A stretch of DNA of 24,207 nt from Steroidobacteraceae bacterium (lineage in GTDB: Bacteria > Pseudomonadota > Gammaproteobacteria > Steroidobacterales > Steroidobacteraceae). Positions 1 through 7,785 of this stretch are shown one piece after another. Below the pieces are notes generated by a model. That model searched no databases. It was given only the letters and a program-made list of their open reading frames with translations, and was not told the origin of the DNA. The stretch lies in the NCBI GenBank assembly GCA_023253235.1, contig JALRHE010000262.1, forward strand, positions 1-24,207, in the 5' to 3' direction. The stretch's first letter is position 1; every line of letters begins with the position of its first letter. The translations under genes were made by a program, and so were the position numbers.

Positions 1-662
1 ATCCCGAGCAAGGCACCCCATCCGGGCGTTCGCTCTTCGTGTGCTTGCTGGGTCGGCACCTTCGAAAAGCACCAAAGCACGGCAATTGGCAAGAACACAA
101 CGAAGAAGGCGCCAACTGAGGCGACGATTTGCGCGTAACTCGGAAACGCCACTCCCTTGAACCAGATCCAATAAAAGATGCCCACGGCGGTCGCGCAGAG
201 AAACCCGACGAACGCGCCGCTCTCGCGATAGCCGGCAATCCGGGTGCGCTCCGCATAATCGCCCGACAGCTCGCCGCCCCAGCTCTGATGCGGCACGTAG
301 ATCATCGTCCAACCGGCGTAGAACACCATCAACCAAACCAACAAGTACATCGGTGAGGCGCCTGACGGCGGTTGCAACAGGAACCACGCGGCGACGATCG
401 AGACCGGCATACCGAAGAGCATCCAGAGGCGGCGGCGCCCGAAGCGAGACTGTGTTCGATCGGACAGAGCCCCGATCACCGGGTCGATGATCGCCTCCCA
501 GAAACGCCCCACCGCAAAAATCGTGGCGACCGTCAGCGCAACCATGCCCACCTCCGGCGAGTAATAGACCGGCGGCAGAAAGTTGTAGAGCGGAACGAGC
601 ATGGCTTGCAGCGCCACGGTCGGCGCTGCGTAGGCCAGTAACTGGCTACGGCTGAGTGACAC
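1..662 (-). CDS. GPH-family (MelB-like) MFS symporter, C-terminus cut by window edge
   Basis: An open frame runs off the left edge, so only about 220 N-terminal residues of a protein expected to be around 450 are visible. I chose a GTG start at 662: an in-frame TAG lies four codons upstream and a strong GGGGGGGA ribosome site sits a few bases before the GTG. The cytoplasmic loop after the second membrane segment has D60-P61, then SDRTQSRFGRRR at about 67-78. This is the signature of the glycoside-pentoside-hexuronide:cation symporters, in which the Asp couples cation transport. Several hydrophobic helices follow. Such proteins in the inner membrane take up sugars or other small organic molecules. 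The gene diverges from an IclR regulator, so it may belong to that regulon. The substrate is unknown, and sugar uptake should not be assumed because the family has diversified. Confidence 0.85.
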   Translation of the reverse strand, partial: MSLSRSQLLAYAAPTVALQAMLVPLYNFLPPVYYSPEVGMVALTVATIFAVGRFWEAIIDPVIGALSDRTQSRFGRRRLWMLFGMPVSIVAAWFLLQPPSGASPMYLLVWLMVFYAGWTMIYVPHQSWGGELSGDYAERTRIAGYRESGAFVGFLCATAVGIFYWIWFKGVAFPSYAQIVASVGAFFVVFLPIAVLWCFSKVPTQQAHEERTPGWGALLG

Positions 663-878
663 GAGTATCCCCCCCTAGTCGACCCCGCACCGAAACTAAA
701 CTCCCGGTCGCGTCTGGGCCGACTACGGCGCACTCGAACCTCCACCAGATGATCACGCTACGGACAGAACGCGAAATTCGACGCCCCATCCGGTGCTCGG
801 GCAGCGTCCGCCCGTTGGACATCATCGGCTGCTCCGGCCTAGACTCGAGCAGAGCTGGGGTTTTCAACGGGGGTTGAC
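663..878. promoter_or_regulatory. Divergent intergenic region (GPH symporter / IclR regulator)
   Basis: This 216-base gap is the largest non-coding stretch in the window and must hold promoters for both divergent genes. On the plus strand TTGGAC (815-820) and TAGACT (840-845) could be a weak -35/-10 pair with a long 19-base spacer, followed by a GGGGG ribosome site before the ATG at 879. CGAAATTCG at 772-780 is a near-palindrome (only the central base is unpaired) that could be part of an operator. No match is strong, so the individual sites are guesses; only the role of the gap as a divergent control region is well founded. Confidence 0.4.
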
Positions 879-1697
879 ATGGAATCCACTCGACCGATCC
901 GCGCACTCATTCGCGGACTTGATGCATTGACCGTTCTCAATCTGCGCAACGGGGCCACGGTCTCGGAAGTCGCGCAGGAAATTCGCTTACCGCGAACCAC
1001 CACGTACCGCATCCTTGAAACGTTGAGTCATGCTGGCTTCGTATATCGCGATGCCACGGATGATCGATACCGCTTGACCATCATGGTGCGCGGTCTCTCG
1101 GACGGTTACGACGACGAAGCCTGGGTGACGCAGATCGCCCGCCCTTTCATCCACGATCTCGGCAAGGACATCGTATGGCCGGTGGCGATCGCATCGCTCT
1201 CGGGTACGACCATGATGGTGCGCGAGTCGACCGATCATCGCAGCCCGCTGGCGGTGGAGCGCTACTCGGCCGGTTTCCGTGTGCCGCTGTTGCTGTCATC
1301 GTCGGGGCGCGTCTATCTGGCGTTCTCACCACCGACGCAACGAGAGTCGCTGCTCGATATTCTCGGCCGCTCCAACAAGGAAGAGGATGCGCTTGCACGT
1401 AATCGTCCCGAGCTGATGAAGCTTTTGAACGATGTGCGTATGCAGGGCTACGCCTCCGCCGTCAGACCGCGCCGCGTATCCGACGAGATCAGCATGGCGG
1501 TACCCATCCTGATCGACGATCGAGTGCTCGCCGCGGTGAGCATTCGGTTCAGCGGAACGGCCGTGCCTTTGAAGCTCGGCGTCGAGCGATTCCTGCCGAA
1601 GCTGCGCGAGACAGCGAACAAGATTCGTCAGAGCTTCGTCGAACAGCAACGCGAGGCACCGCCTGCGTTACGCGCCGTTGGCAGCTCGCGGGGTTGA
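879..1697 (+). CDS. IclR-family transcriptional regulator (MhpR-like)
   Basis: A 272-residue protein of usual IclR length. An N-terminal winged helix-turn-helix (about 8-70, with VSEVAQEIRLPRTTTYRILE as the recognition region) precedes an IclR effector domain (about 80-255). The segment joining the domains (DDRYRLT...VRGLSDGYDDE) resembles E. coli MhpR, the activator of 3-hydroxyphenylpropionate catabolism. That similarity is recalled, not computed. Members bind a small aromatic or organic acid through the C-terminal domain and activate or repress adjacent catabolic genes. The ATG at 879 follows a GGGGG ribosome site. Its stop lies 2 bases before the ATG of the flavin oxidoreductase gene, so regulator and enzymes are probably one transcript. 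The divergent symporter gene is a second likely target. The effector is not identifiable. Confidence 0.9.
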   Translation: MESTRPIRALIRGLDALTVLNLRNGATVSEVAQEIRLPRTTTYRILETLSHAGFVYRDATDDRYRLTIMVRGLSDGYDDEAWVTQIARPFIHDLGKDIVWPVAIASLSGTTMMVRESTDHRSPLAVERYSAGFRVPLLLSSSGRVYLAFSPPTQRESLLDILGRSNKEEDALARNRPELMKLLNDVRMQGYASAVRPRRVSDEISMAVPILIDDRVLAAVSIRFSGTAVPLKLGVERFLPKLRETANKIRQSFVEQQREAPPALRAVGSSRG

Positions 1698-1699
1698 TC

Positions 1700-3289
1700 A
1701 TGAACGCGAACCCTGCGATGGAATCGGCTCGGACGGCTTTGCTGCGGCAACTGCAGTCATTGCTGGGTCATGAGCATGTCGTGACGGATCCGGCCGAGTG
1801 CGCCTTCTACTCGACCGACATCTACCACAGTGGCGAAACGGCCATGGCGGTCGTTCGGCCGGGCAACAGCGCCGATGTCGCGCAGATCGTGCAGTTGTCC
1901 GCCGCCGCCGGCGTCGCGGTCGTCCCGCGCGGCGGCGGTGCTTCGTACACCGATGGTTACGCACCGGCCGAGCGCGAGTCGATCTTGATCGACACCTCGC
2001 GCATGAATCGTATTCTCGAGCTCAACGAGCGCGATGGATATGTGGTGGTCGAGGTGGGCGTGACGTGGGCGACGCTCAACGAGACCCTCGCAGCGAAAGG
2101 ACTTCGTACGCCTTTCTTTGGTCCGTTCTCGGGGCTCGCGGCGACCGTCGGTGGCTCGCTATCTCAGAACAGCGTGACCTGGGGAACCGGCGTTTTCGGT
2201 GTCTCCGGTGAGACGACGCTGTGCGTCGAAGTCGTACTCGGCGACGGTCGTATCGTCCGTACCGGTTCGTGGGGCGCTGCCAACGGCGTTCCGTTCATGC
2301 GTTCGTACGGCCCCGATCTGACCGGTCTTTTCATGGGTGATTGCGGCGCGCTCGGCGTCAAGACCGCAGTCGCCTTGCGTCTGATGCGACGTAACGCCGT
2401 CGTGATGGGCTTGTCTTTCGGATTTCCGGATTTCGCGAGTCTCGCCGCGGGGATGGAAGCGGCTGCCAAGGAAGGTCTCAACCTCACCAACTTTGGGCTC
2501 GACCCCGCACTACAACAGGGACAGCTCGGCAAGGCCGACCGTGCCACCGCAATCCAGTCGGCGCTCGCGGTTTGGAAGACCTCCCGCGGCGTGATCGATG
2601 GCGTGAAACAGCTCGTCAAGATGGCGCTCGCCGGTCGTCGTTTCCTCGATGGCGCGGTGTTCTCGGCCCACTGGATCGTCGATGGTCTCGATGATGCGAG
2701 CTGCCGTGCCGCCGTCGCTCGCTTGCGCTCGGTACTACAGCCCTACGGCGCGGAGGTGCCTGCCACCGTCCCAACCGTCGCCAATGCGATGCCGTTCATG
2801 CCGCTCTACAACGTGCGCAGTCCGCTCGGTGAGCGCTGGGTACCGATCCACGGTTTGCTGCCGTTCTCGCGTGTCGAAGCGTTCCGTGCCGACCTTGCCC
2901 GCTACTACGCCGAGCATGAGGCGGACATGAAACGTCTGAAGATTCGCTACGGCGCCATGTTCATGACGGTCGCCACCAATGCGTTCTTGTACGAGCCGGT
3001 GTTCTATTGGGAGGACGGCTATAACGTCACTCAGTCTCGGCTGATGCCCGAGGGTTACCAAGCCACGCTGCCGCAGTTCCCCGAAAATCCGGAAGGCCGT
3101 GCGCTCGTCGACAAGATGAAGAGCGGCATTGCCGACATTTTCCAGCGACACGGTGCCGCGCATCTGCAGATCGGCAAGTTCTACCCGTACTTGCGGGGCC
3201 GCGAGCCGAACAATGCGGCGTTGATCCGCAACCTGAAGCAGCTCGTCGATCCACAGCGCCGACTTAACCCCGGCGCGCTGGGCCTGTAG
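1700..3289 (+). CDS. FAD-binding oxidoreductase, GlcD/VAO superfamily
   Basis: A 529-residue flavoprotein. The N-terminal FAD_binding_4 domain (about 45-230) shows the pyrophosphate loop VVPRGGGASYTDGY (about 74-87) and the second FAD segment around ATVGGSLSQNSVTWGTG (about 149-165). The C-terminal half ends in LVDPQRRLNPGALGL, the usual tail of VAO/GlcD enzymes. The loop lacks the His used for covalent FAD attachment in many relatives, so FAD is probably non-covalent. Relatives oxidise 2-hydroxy acids, alkylphenols or aryl alcohols, but the substrate cannot be assigned here. I prefer the ATG at 1700, 8 bases after a GGGG ribosome site; a TTG at 1694 overlapping the iclR stop is the alternative. 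The gene is followed 42 bases later by etfB and etfA, suggesting that ETF is the electron acceptor. Confidence 0.85.
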   Translation: MNANPAMESARTALLRQLQSLLGHEHVVTDPAECAFYSTDIYHSGETAMAVVRPGNSADVAQIVQLSAAAGVAVVPRGGGASYTDGYAPAERESILIDTSRMNRILELNERDGYVVVEVGVTWATLNETLAAKGLRTPFFGPFSGLAATVGGSLSQNSVTWGTGVFGVSGETTLCVEVVLGDGRIVRTGSWGAANGVPFMRSYGPDLTGLFMGDCGALGVKTAVALRLMRRNAVVMGLSFGFPDFASLAAGMEAAAKEGLNLTNFGLDPALQQGQLGKADRATAIQSALAVWKTSRGVIDGVKQLVKMALAGRRFLDGAVFSAHWIVDGLDDASCRAAVARLRSVLQPYGAEVPATVPTVANAMPFMPLYNVRSPLGERWVPIHGLLPFSRVEAFRADLARYYAEHEADMKRLKIRYGAMFMTVATNAFLYEPVFYWEDGYNVTQSRLMPEGYQATLPQFPENPEGRALVDKMKSGIADIFQRHGAAHLQIGKFYPYLRGREPNNAALIRNLKQLVDPQRRLNPGALGL

Positions 3290-3331
3290 AATATCGGGCT
3301 GTCCAAAGCTCGCAGCGGAGTCTCTCTCGCG

Positions 3332-4081
3332 ATGAAACGCATTCTGGTCTCCATCAAACGCGTCGTCGATTACAACGTTCGTATCCGGGTCAAACCTGAT
3401 GGTTCGGGCGTGATCACAGATGGCGTCAAGATGAGCATCAACCCCTTCGATGAAATCGCACTCGAAGAGGCGTTGCGTATCAAAGAAAAAGGTCTCGCTG
3501 AGGAAGTGGTTGCCGTGTCGATCGGTCCTGCCGATTGCCAGCAGCAATTGCGCACGGCACTGGCGATGGGCGCCGATCGCGCGATTCACGTTCAAACGGA
3601 CGCCATCATCGAACCGTTGACGGCTGCGCAAGTACTCAAGGCTCTCGCGGATCGTGAGCAGCCGATGCTCGCGATCCTCGGCAAGCAAGCGATCGACGAC
3701 GATTGCAGCCAGACCGGTCAGATGTTGGCGGCGCTGTGGCAGCGACCACAAGCGACTTTCGCCTCAAAGGTGGAAGTCGACGGCGATAAGGTCCGCGTCA
3801 CCCGCGAAGTCGATGCGGGCCTCGAAACCCTCGAAGTCGATCTGCCTGCCGTGATCACCACCGACTTGCGCTTGAACGAGCCGCGCTACGTCAAGCTGCC
3901 GGACATCATGAAGGCGAAAAAGAAGCCTCTCGATACCGTCGATCCGGCCACGCTCGGCGTCACGCCGGTCGAGGTCGTCAAGGCGGTGCACTTCGAACCG
4001 CCGGCGGCACGCAGCAAAGGCATCATGGTCAAGGATGCACAGGAACTCGTCGCGGCACTGCGCAGCAAAGGATTAGTCTGA
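3332..4081 (+). CDS. etfB: Electron transfer flavoprotein subunit beta
   Basis: A 249-residue ETF beta subunit. It binds AMP structurally and forms the FAD-containing heterodimer with EtfA, passing electrons from flavin dehydrogenases to the quinone pool through ETF-QO. Group-1 hallmarks are present: the N-terminal [16 protein letters not shown], the nucleotide-binding GKQAIDDD (about 118-125) and the partner-recognition loop [16 protein letters not shown] (185-200), whose Leu189 corresponds to the docking Leu of human/Paracoccus ETF. This places it with canonical electron-transferring ETFs rather than bifurcating ones. GGAG precedes the ATG. The stop overlaps the etfA start by one base (TGATG), so the two are translationally coupled. 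No ETF-QO gene is in the window. Confidence 0.97.
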   Translation: MKRILVSIKRVVDYNVRIRVKPDGSGVITDGVKMSINPFDEIALEEALRIKEKGLAEEVVAVSIGPADCQQQLRTALAMGADRAIHVQTDAIIEPLTAAQVLKALADREQPMLAILGKQAIDDDCSQTGQMLAALWQRPQATFASKVEVDGDKVRVTREVDAGLETLEVDLPAVITTDLRLNEPRYVKLPDIMKAKKKPLDTVDPATLGVTPVEVVKAVHFEPPAARSKGIMVKDAQELVAALRSKGLV

Positions 4082-5034
4082 TGGCCAAGGTACTCATCGT
4101 CGCCGAACACGACGGCAACAAACTCAACCCGGCAACCGCCAAGTGCGTTGCCTGTGCGTCGCAAATCGCCGGAGCAGAGATCAGCATTGCCGTGTTCGCG
4201 GCGGACCCGACCGCAGTGGCTGCACAAGCGGCTGCGCTCCAAGGTGTTGCACGCGTCCACACGGTCACGCATGCCCTGCACGCGCAGCCGTTAGCCGCGA
4301 CCATCGCGCCGCAACTCGCAGAGCTGGCCGCGGGCCACTCGCATGTTTTCGGACCCTCGACCACTTTCGGCAAGGATCTGATGCCGCGTGTCGCCGCTCT
4401 GCTGAGCGCGCCGCAGATTTCGGATGTCATGGCCGCCGAGAGCGCGACGCGCTTCAAGCGCCCTATCTATGCGGGTAACGCGATCATCACGGTGGAGGTT
4501 CCGGCCGACCGCCAGATCGTGGCGACCGTGCGTGTGGCTTCCTATCAGCCAGTCGCCACGCAGGCGACCGCGGCACCCATCGTCGCCGCCAATCCTGCCG
4601 CAGCCGTGCCGACACACACGCGCTTCGTGTCCGTCACTGCGGCCCGATCCGACCGACCGGATCTGCAGACCGCCGCCAAGGTGGTCTCGGGTGGTCGCGC
4701 ACTCGGTAGCGCCGAGAGCTTCCAGATCCTCTATTCGCTTGCCGACAAACTCGGCGCGGCCGTGGGCGCCTCGCGAGCAGCGGTCGACGCGGGATATGCG
4801 GCCAACGACATGCAGGTCGGACAAACCGGCAAGATCATCGCGCCGGAACTGTATCTCGCTTTCGGTATCTCTGGTGCCATCCAACATCTGACTGGCATCA
4901 AAGATGCTCGGACGATCGTCGCCATCAATAAAGATGCCGAAGCGCCAATCTTTGAAGTGGCAGACATCGGTCTCGTCGGCGATCTGTTCCAGATCGTACC
5001 GGAGATCGAGAAGCTGATCGCGCAGAGCAACTGA
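4081..5034 (+). CDS. etfA: Electron transfer flavoprotein subunit alpha
   Basis: A 317-residue ETF alpha subunit of normal length. The N-terminal domain I (about 1-190) opens with the [10 protein letters not shown] strand. The C-terminal FAD-binding domain II carries [10 protein letters not shown] (201-210), [14 protein letters not shown] (245-258), GISGAIQHL (262-270) and AINKD (281-285), all standard FAD contacts. With EtfB it forms a soluble cytoplasmic one-FAD carrier. The start overlaps the etfB stop (TGATG). The linker between domains is Ala/Pro-rich (about 160-178), which is slightly unusual but not disruptive. Its position after the GlcD/VAO-type oxidoreductase rather than beside an acyl-CoA dehydrogenase or ETF-QO suggests a dedicated ETF for this operon; that partnership is inferred. 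Confidence 0.97.
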   Translation: MAKVLIVAEHDGNKLNPATAKCVACASQIAGAEISIAVFAADPTAVAAQAAALQGVARVHTVTHALHAQPLAATIAPQLAELAAGHSHVFGPSTTFGKDLMPRVAALLSAPQISDVMAAESATRFKRPIYAGNAIITVEVPADRQIVATVRVASYQPVATQATAAPIVAANPAAAVPTHTRFVSVTAARSDRPDLQTAAKVVSGGRALGSAESFQILYSLADKLGAAVGASRAAVDAGYAANDMQVGQTGKIIAPELYLAFGISGAIQHLTGIKDARTIVAINKDAEAPIFEVADIGLVGDLFQIVPEIEKLIAQSN

Positions 5035-5072
5035 TCATCGAAACGTCGCCGCGTTGGGGCTTCATCATCCTC

Positions 5073-6227
5073 ATGGGGGTGGCGAGTAGCCTCTCCGCCT
5101 TTGGCATGGCGAGTGTCGTGCCGGCGTTGCCGACACTCTCGCGCGCACTCGAGACCGACTACGCCTCGCTACAGTTCGTCGTTTCCGCTTACCTGCTCGG
5201 CCTTGGGCTCTTCCAGCCCATTCAGGGTCTGCTCTGCGACCGATTCGGTCGGCGCCCAGTCTTCCTAGCTGGGTTCGCCCTATTTGGCGTCGCCAGCCTG
5301 TTCGCGAGCTTCGCCTCGAGTGTGTCGATGTTGGTGCTGGCGCGGTTCTTCCAGGCGATGGGGGTGAGCGTTGCCACCGTCGTGTCGCGTGCGATCGTTC
5401 GCGATTCGTTCGAACCCGGTCCAGCCGCGATCGCCCTGTCATTCATCACCGCCGTCATGGGCGTTGCGCCGGTACTGGCGCCCTTGGTGGGCGGTGTGAT
5501 CGCCGATTATCTCGGCTGGCGCGGCATCTTCTGGATTCACGCCGGAGTCAGCTTGCTGCTGGTCGGAGTCTTGTTCACCCAGCTCAAGGAAACCCGACCG
5601 ACCGATACCGAAGCGATGACTTTTTCCGACCTGCTGCGCGGAGGTCGCTTCCTCGTCACACAGCCCGGGTTTATGGGTCCGTCGTTGACCTACAGTTTCT
5701 TCAGCGCCTCCGGATTCATTTTCATCACCGTCGGCGCCGCGCTCTACGAGACGATGTTCGGAATGAGTGGTGCCGAGTTTGGCCTGTTGTGGTCGGGGCT
5801 CGCGTTTAGCTTCATCGCCGGCGCGACATCCGCGGGCCACCTCGCCCGACGCTTCGGCTCCGCCCGCAGCCAACGCATCGGGATGGGTTGCAACGGCGTG
5901 GCGACTGCCGTCTTCTTGCTTGCGGCCTTCCTCGCGGCGGCGCCGATGTGGTTATTCAGCCTCTCGCTCGCGTTGCTGATGTTCGCCAACGGCGTGGTAC
6001 AGCCACTCGCGCTGACGGCAGCCGTCGACGATCACCCGCAACTCGCCGGCGTTGCTGCAGGTCTGTCGAGTTCCATTGCGATGCTGATTTCGATGGTCAG
6101 CGCGATCATGACCGGCGCGATCTATGATGGCTCGGCGCGCGGCTGCGCAGTTCTGATGAGTGCAACCTGCATTCTCGCCGTGTTGTCACTGCGCCTGGGC
6201 GAAAAGGCGCGCCCGGTCAGAAGCTGA
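5073..6227 (+). CDS. MFS transporter, DHA1 type (Bcr/CflA-like)
   Basis: An inner-membrane protein of 384 residues from the ATG at 5073, with about 12 hydrophobic segments. [14 protein letters not shown] (about 54-67) is the MFS motif A between helices 2 and 3. [12 protein letters not shown] in helix 1 and the SRAIVRD-type loop after helix 4 resemble Bcr/CflA drug-resistance exporters. Such proteins expel drugs or metabolites by proton antiport. The gene follows etfA by 38 bases on the same strand, so it probably exports or imports a compound of this operon. The frame stays open upstream to the etfA stop, encoding a helix-1-like [10 protein letters not shown] segment, yet there is no ATG, GTG or TTG there. 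The true start may therefore be a rare codon, or helix 1 is short. The stop lies 3 bases from the convergent MDR gene. Confidence 0.87.
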   Translation: MGVASSLSAFGMASVVPALPTLSRALETDYASLQFVVSAYLLGLGLFQPIQGLLCDRFGRRPVFLAGFALFGVASLFASFASSVSMLVLARFFQAMGVSVATVVSRAIVRDSFEPGPAAIALSFITAVMGVAPVLAPLVGGVIADYLGWRGIFWIHAGVSLLLVGVLFTQLKETRPTDTEAMTFSDLLRGGRFLVTQPGFMGPSLTYSFFSASGFIFITVGAALYETMFGMSGAEFGLLWSGLAFSFIAGATSAGHLARRFGSARSQRIGMGCNGVATAVFLLAAFLAAAPMWLFSLSLALLMFANGVVQPLALTAAVDDHPQLAGVAAGLSSSIAMLISMVSAIMTGAIYDGSARGCAVLMSATCILAVLSLRLGEKARPVRS

Positions 6228-6230
6228 GTT

Positions 6231-7244
6231 TCAAGCAACCTTGACGAGCGATTTACCGAAATTACGCCCTTGCATGAGCGCGCAAAAAGCCTCGGGCGCC
6301 TTTTCCAGACCGACTGTGACGTCTTCGCGATAGCGGAAGCTTCCGTCGCGAATCCAACCCGAGACGACTCGGGTCATCTCGTCCATCCGATTCATGTGGT
6401 CGTAGACGACGAGACCTTTCATGCTCGCTCGGGCCCCGACGATCGGACCCAGCCAAGGGCCTGCAGGCGGCGTGTCCATGCTGTACGCCTCGATCATGCC
6501 GCACAGCACGATGCGTGCGCCGATCGCGAGATTACGCAGCACCGCCACCAGGGTGTCGCCTGCCACGTTGTCGAAATACACGTCGATGCCCCGCGGACAT
6601 GCTGCCTTCAAGGCCGCCGCTAAGTCACCGTCCTTGTAATTGACGCACGCGTCGAAACCCAATTCTTTGATCGCGTAGTCACACTTCTCGGCGGAACCTG
6701 CGATCCCAACGACGCGCGCACCCATGTGCTTGGCCACCTGCCCCGCCGTCGATCCGACGGGACCTGTACACGCAGAGACCACGAACGTCTGCCCCGGTAG
6801 CGGCTGGCCGAGATACACCGTGCCGGCATAGCCGGTGAGACCTGGCATCCCGAGCACGCCGAGTGCCGTCGAAACCGGCGCAATCGTGGGGTCGATCTTG
6901 CGCACACCGACGCCGTTGGAAAGCGCGTACTGCTGCCAGCCGTTGCGCACAGCGACGATGTCGCCCGCCGCAAATTGCGGATGCTTCGACTCCAGAACCT
7001 CGGCGACCGTTTCTCCGACCATGACGTCACCCGCCGCGAGCCGATCCGCATAGATCTGGCTGTTCTTCATGACGTTGCGATAGTAAGGATCGAGCGACAA
7101 CCACAGCGTACGCGAGAGGAACTGACCCTCCGCAACGGTGGGAATCGCCGTCACATCACGACCGAAGTCCTCGGGGACCGGTAGACCCCGAGGACTCCGC
7201 GCGAACGTGATGCGTTGGTTAGTCGTTGTAGACGAGTTAGACAT
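6231..7244 (-). CDS. NADP-dependent MDR oxidoreductase (CurA/prostaglandin-reductase-like)
   Basis: A 337-residue zinc-free medium-chain dehydrogenase/reductase. The N-terminal half has the LSLDPYYRNVM segment typical of the leukotriene B4 dehydrogenase/prostaglandin reductase and CurA group. The Rossmann domain carries SACTGPVGSTAGQVAK (about 156-171), the AxGxVG-type NADP loop. Relatives reduce the C=C bond of alpha,beta-unsaturated ketones, aldehydes or related enones. The ATG at 7244 overlaps the peroxiredoxin stop by one base (TGATG), so I reject a TTG one codon earlier. It is the last gene of the minus-strand run. The role here, reduction of an unsaturated intermediate or detoxification, is inferred. 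It ends 3 bases from the convergent MFS gene, with no room for a classical terminator between them. Confidence 0.88.
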   Translation of the reverse strand: MSNSSTTTNQRITFARSPRGLPVPEDFGRDVTAIPTVAEGQFLSRTLWLSLDPYYRNVMKNSQIYADRLAAGDVMVGETVAEVLESKHPQFAAGDIVAVRNGWQQYALSNGVGVRKIDPTIAPVSTALGVLGMPGLTGYAGTVYLGQPLPGQTFVVSACTGPVGSTAGQVAKHMGARVVGIAGSAEKCDYAIKELGFDACVNYKDGDLAAALKAACPRGIDVYFDNVAGDTLVAVLRNLAIGARIVLCGMIEAYSMDTPPAGPWLGPIVGARASMKGLVVYDHMNRMDEMTRVVSGWIRDGSFRYREDVTVGLEKAPEAFCALMQGRNFGKSLVKVA

Positions 7245-7726
7245 CAAAGCTGGCCGAGCACGTGCTCCGCCGCCGACACCTTAAACTCACCGCCGGCTTC
7301 GATGTTGACGTGCTTTGCCACGCCGTCTTTCACGATGATCGCGAAACGCTGACCGCGCATCCCCATCCCGAAGCCGCGAGCATCGAGCTCGAGACCAAGC
7401 GCACGGGTGTAGTCGCCGTTACCATCGGCCAGCATCAATACTTTGTCACCGACGTTGCTGTTCTTGCCCCAGGCATTCATGACGAACATGTCGTTGACGG
7501 CCATACAGGCGATCGTATCGACACCCTTGGCCTTCAGTGCATCGAAGTGCTGCAGGTAGCCAGGCAGATGCCGGGCGTCGCAGGTCGGCGTGAAGGCGCC
7601 CGGCACCGAGAACAACACGACCGTCTTACCGGCGAACAGCGCGTCGGTACCGACTTCCTTGGCTCCCTCGGCGGTCATCGTCTTGAACGCGCCCGAAGGC
7701 ATCTTCTCTCCAGCCTTGATGGTCAT
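7244..7726 (-). CDS. Peroxiredoxin, Prx5/AhpE-like thioredoxin-fold peroxidase
   Basis: A 160-residue cytosolic peroxidase that reduces H2O2 and organic hydroperoxides. The active-site motif PGAFTPTC (42-49) gives the peroxidatic Cys49, with Thr46 and a conserved Arg further on (MRGQRFAIIV). A second cysteine, Cys74 (TIACMAV), sits where bacterial Prx5 proteins often have one, but there is no equivalent of the C-terminal resolving Cys of mammalian PRDX5. Recycling is probably through glutathione/glutaredoxin or another thiol. The length is full for the family. It lies 59 bases downstream of the amidohydrolase gene and is coupled by TGATG to the MDR gene. Placed in a run with oxygen-using enzymes, it may protect against peroxide leakage. 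Confidence 0.93.
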   Translation of the reverse strand: MTIKAGEKMPSGAFKTMTAEGAKEVGTDALFAGKTVVLFSVPGAFTPTCDARHLPGYLQHFDALKAKGVDTIACMAVNDMFVMNAWGKNSNVGDKVLMLADGNGDYTRALGLELDARGFGMGMRGQRFAIIVKDGVAKHVNIEAGGEFKVSAAEHVLGQL

Positions 7727-7785
7727 CGCCCCACTCCTGTTTGCGTTGATTGAAAGCGCCGGATTCTAACCCCAGAAGTCGGGCC

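Noticed and set aside
772..780. CGAAATTCG as an IclR operator
   Set aside because: It is short and imperfect, occurs once, and does not match an IclR-family consensus I can name; I mention it only within the intergenic entry.
3290..3331. Separate promoter for etfBA
   Set aside because: The 42-base gap has a ribosome site but no recognisable -10/-35 pair; co-transcription with the upstream oxidoreductase is simpler.
2735..3751. 338-codon open frame on the minus strand across the oxidoreductase end and etfB
   Set aside because: It spans two well-supported plus-strand genes and their intergenic gap and has no family features.
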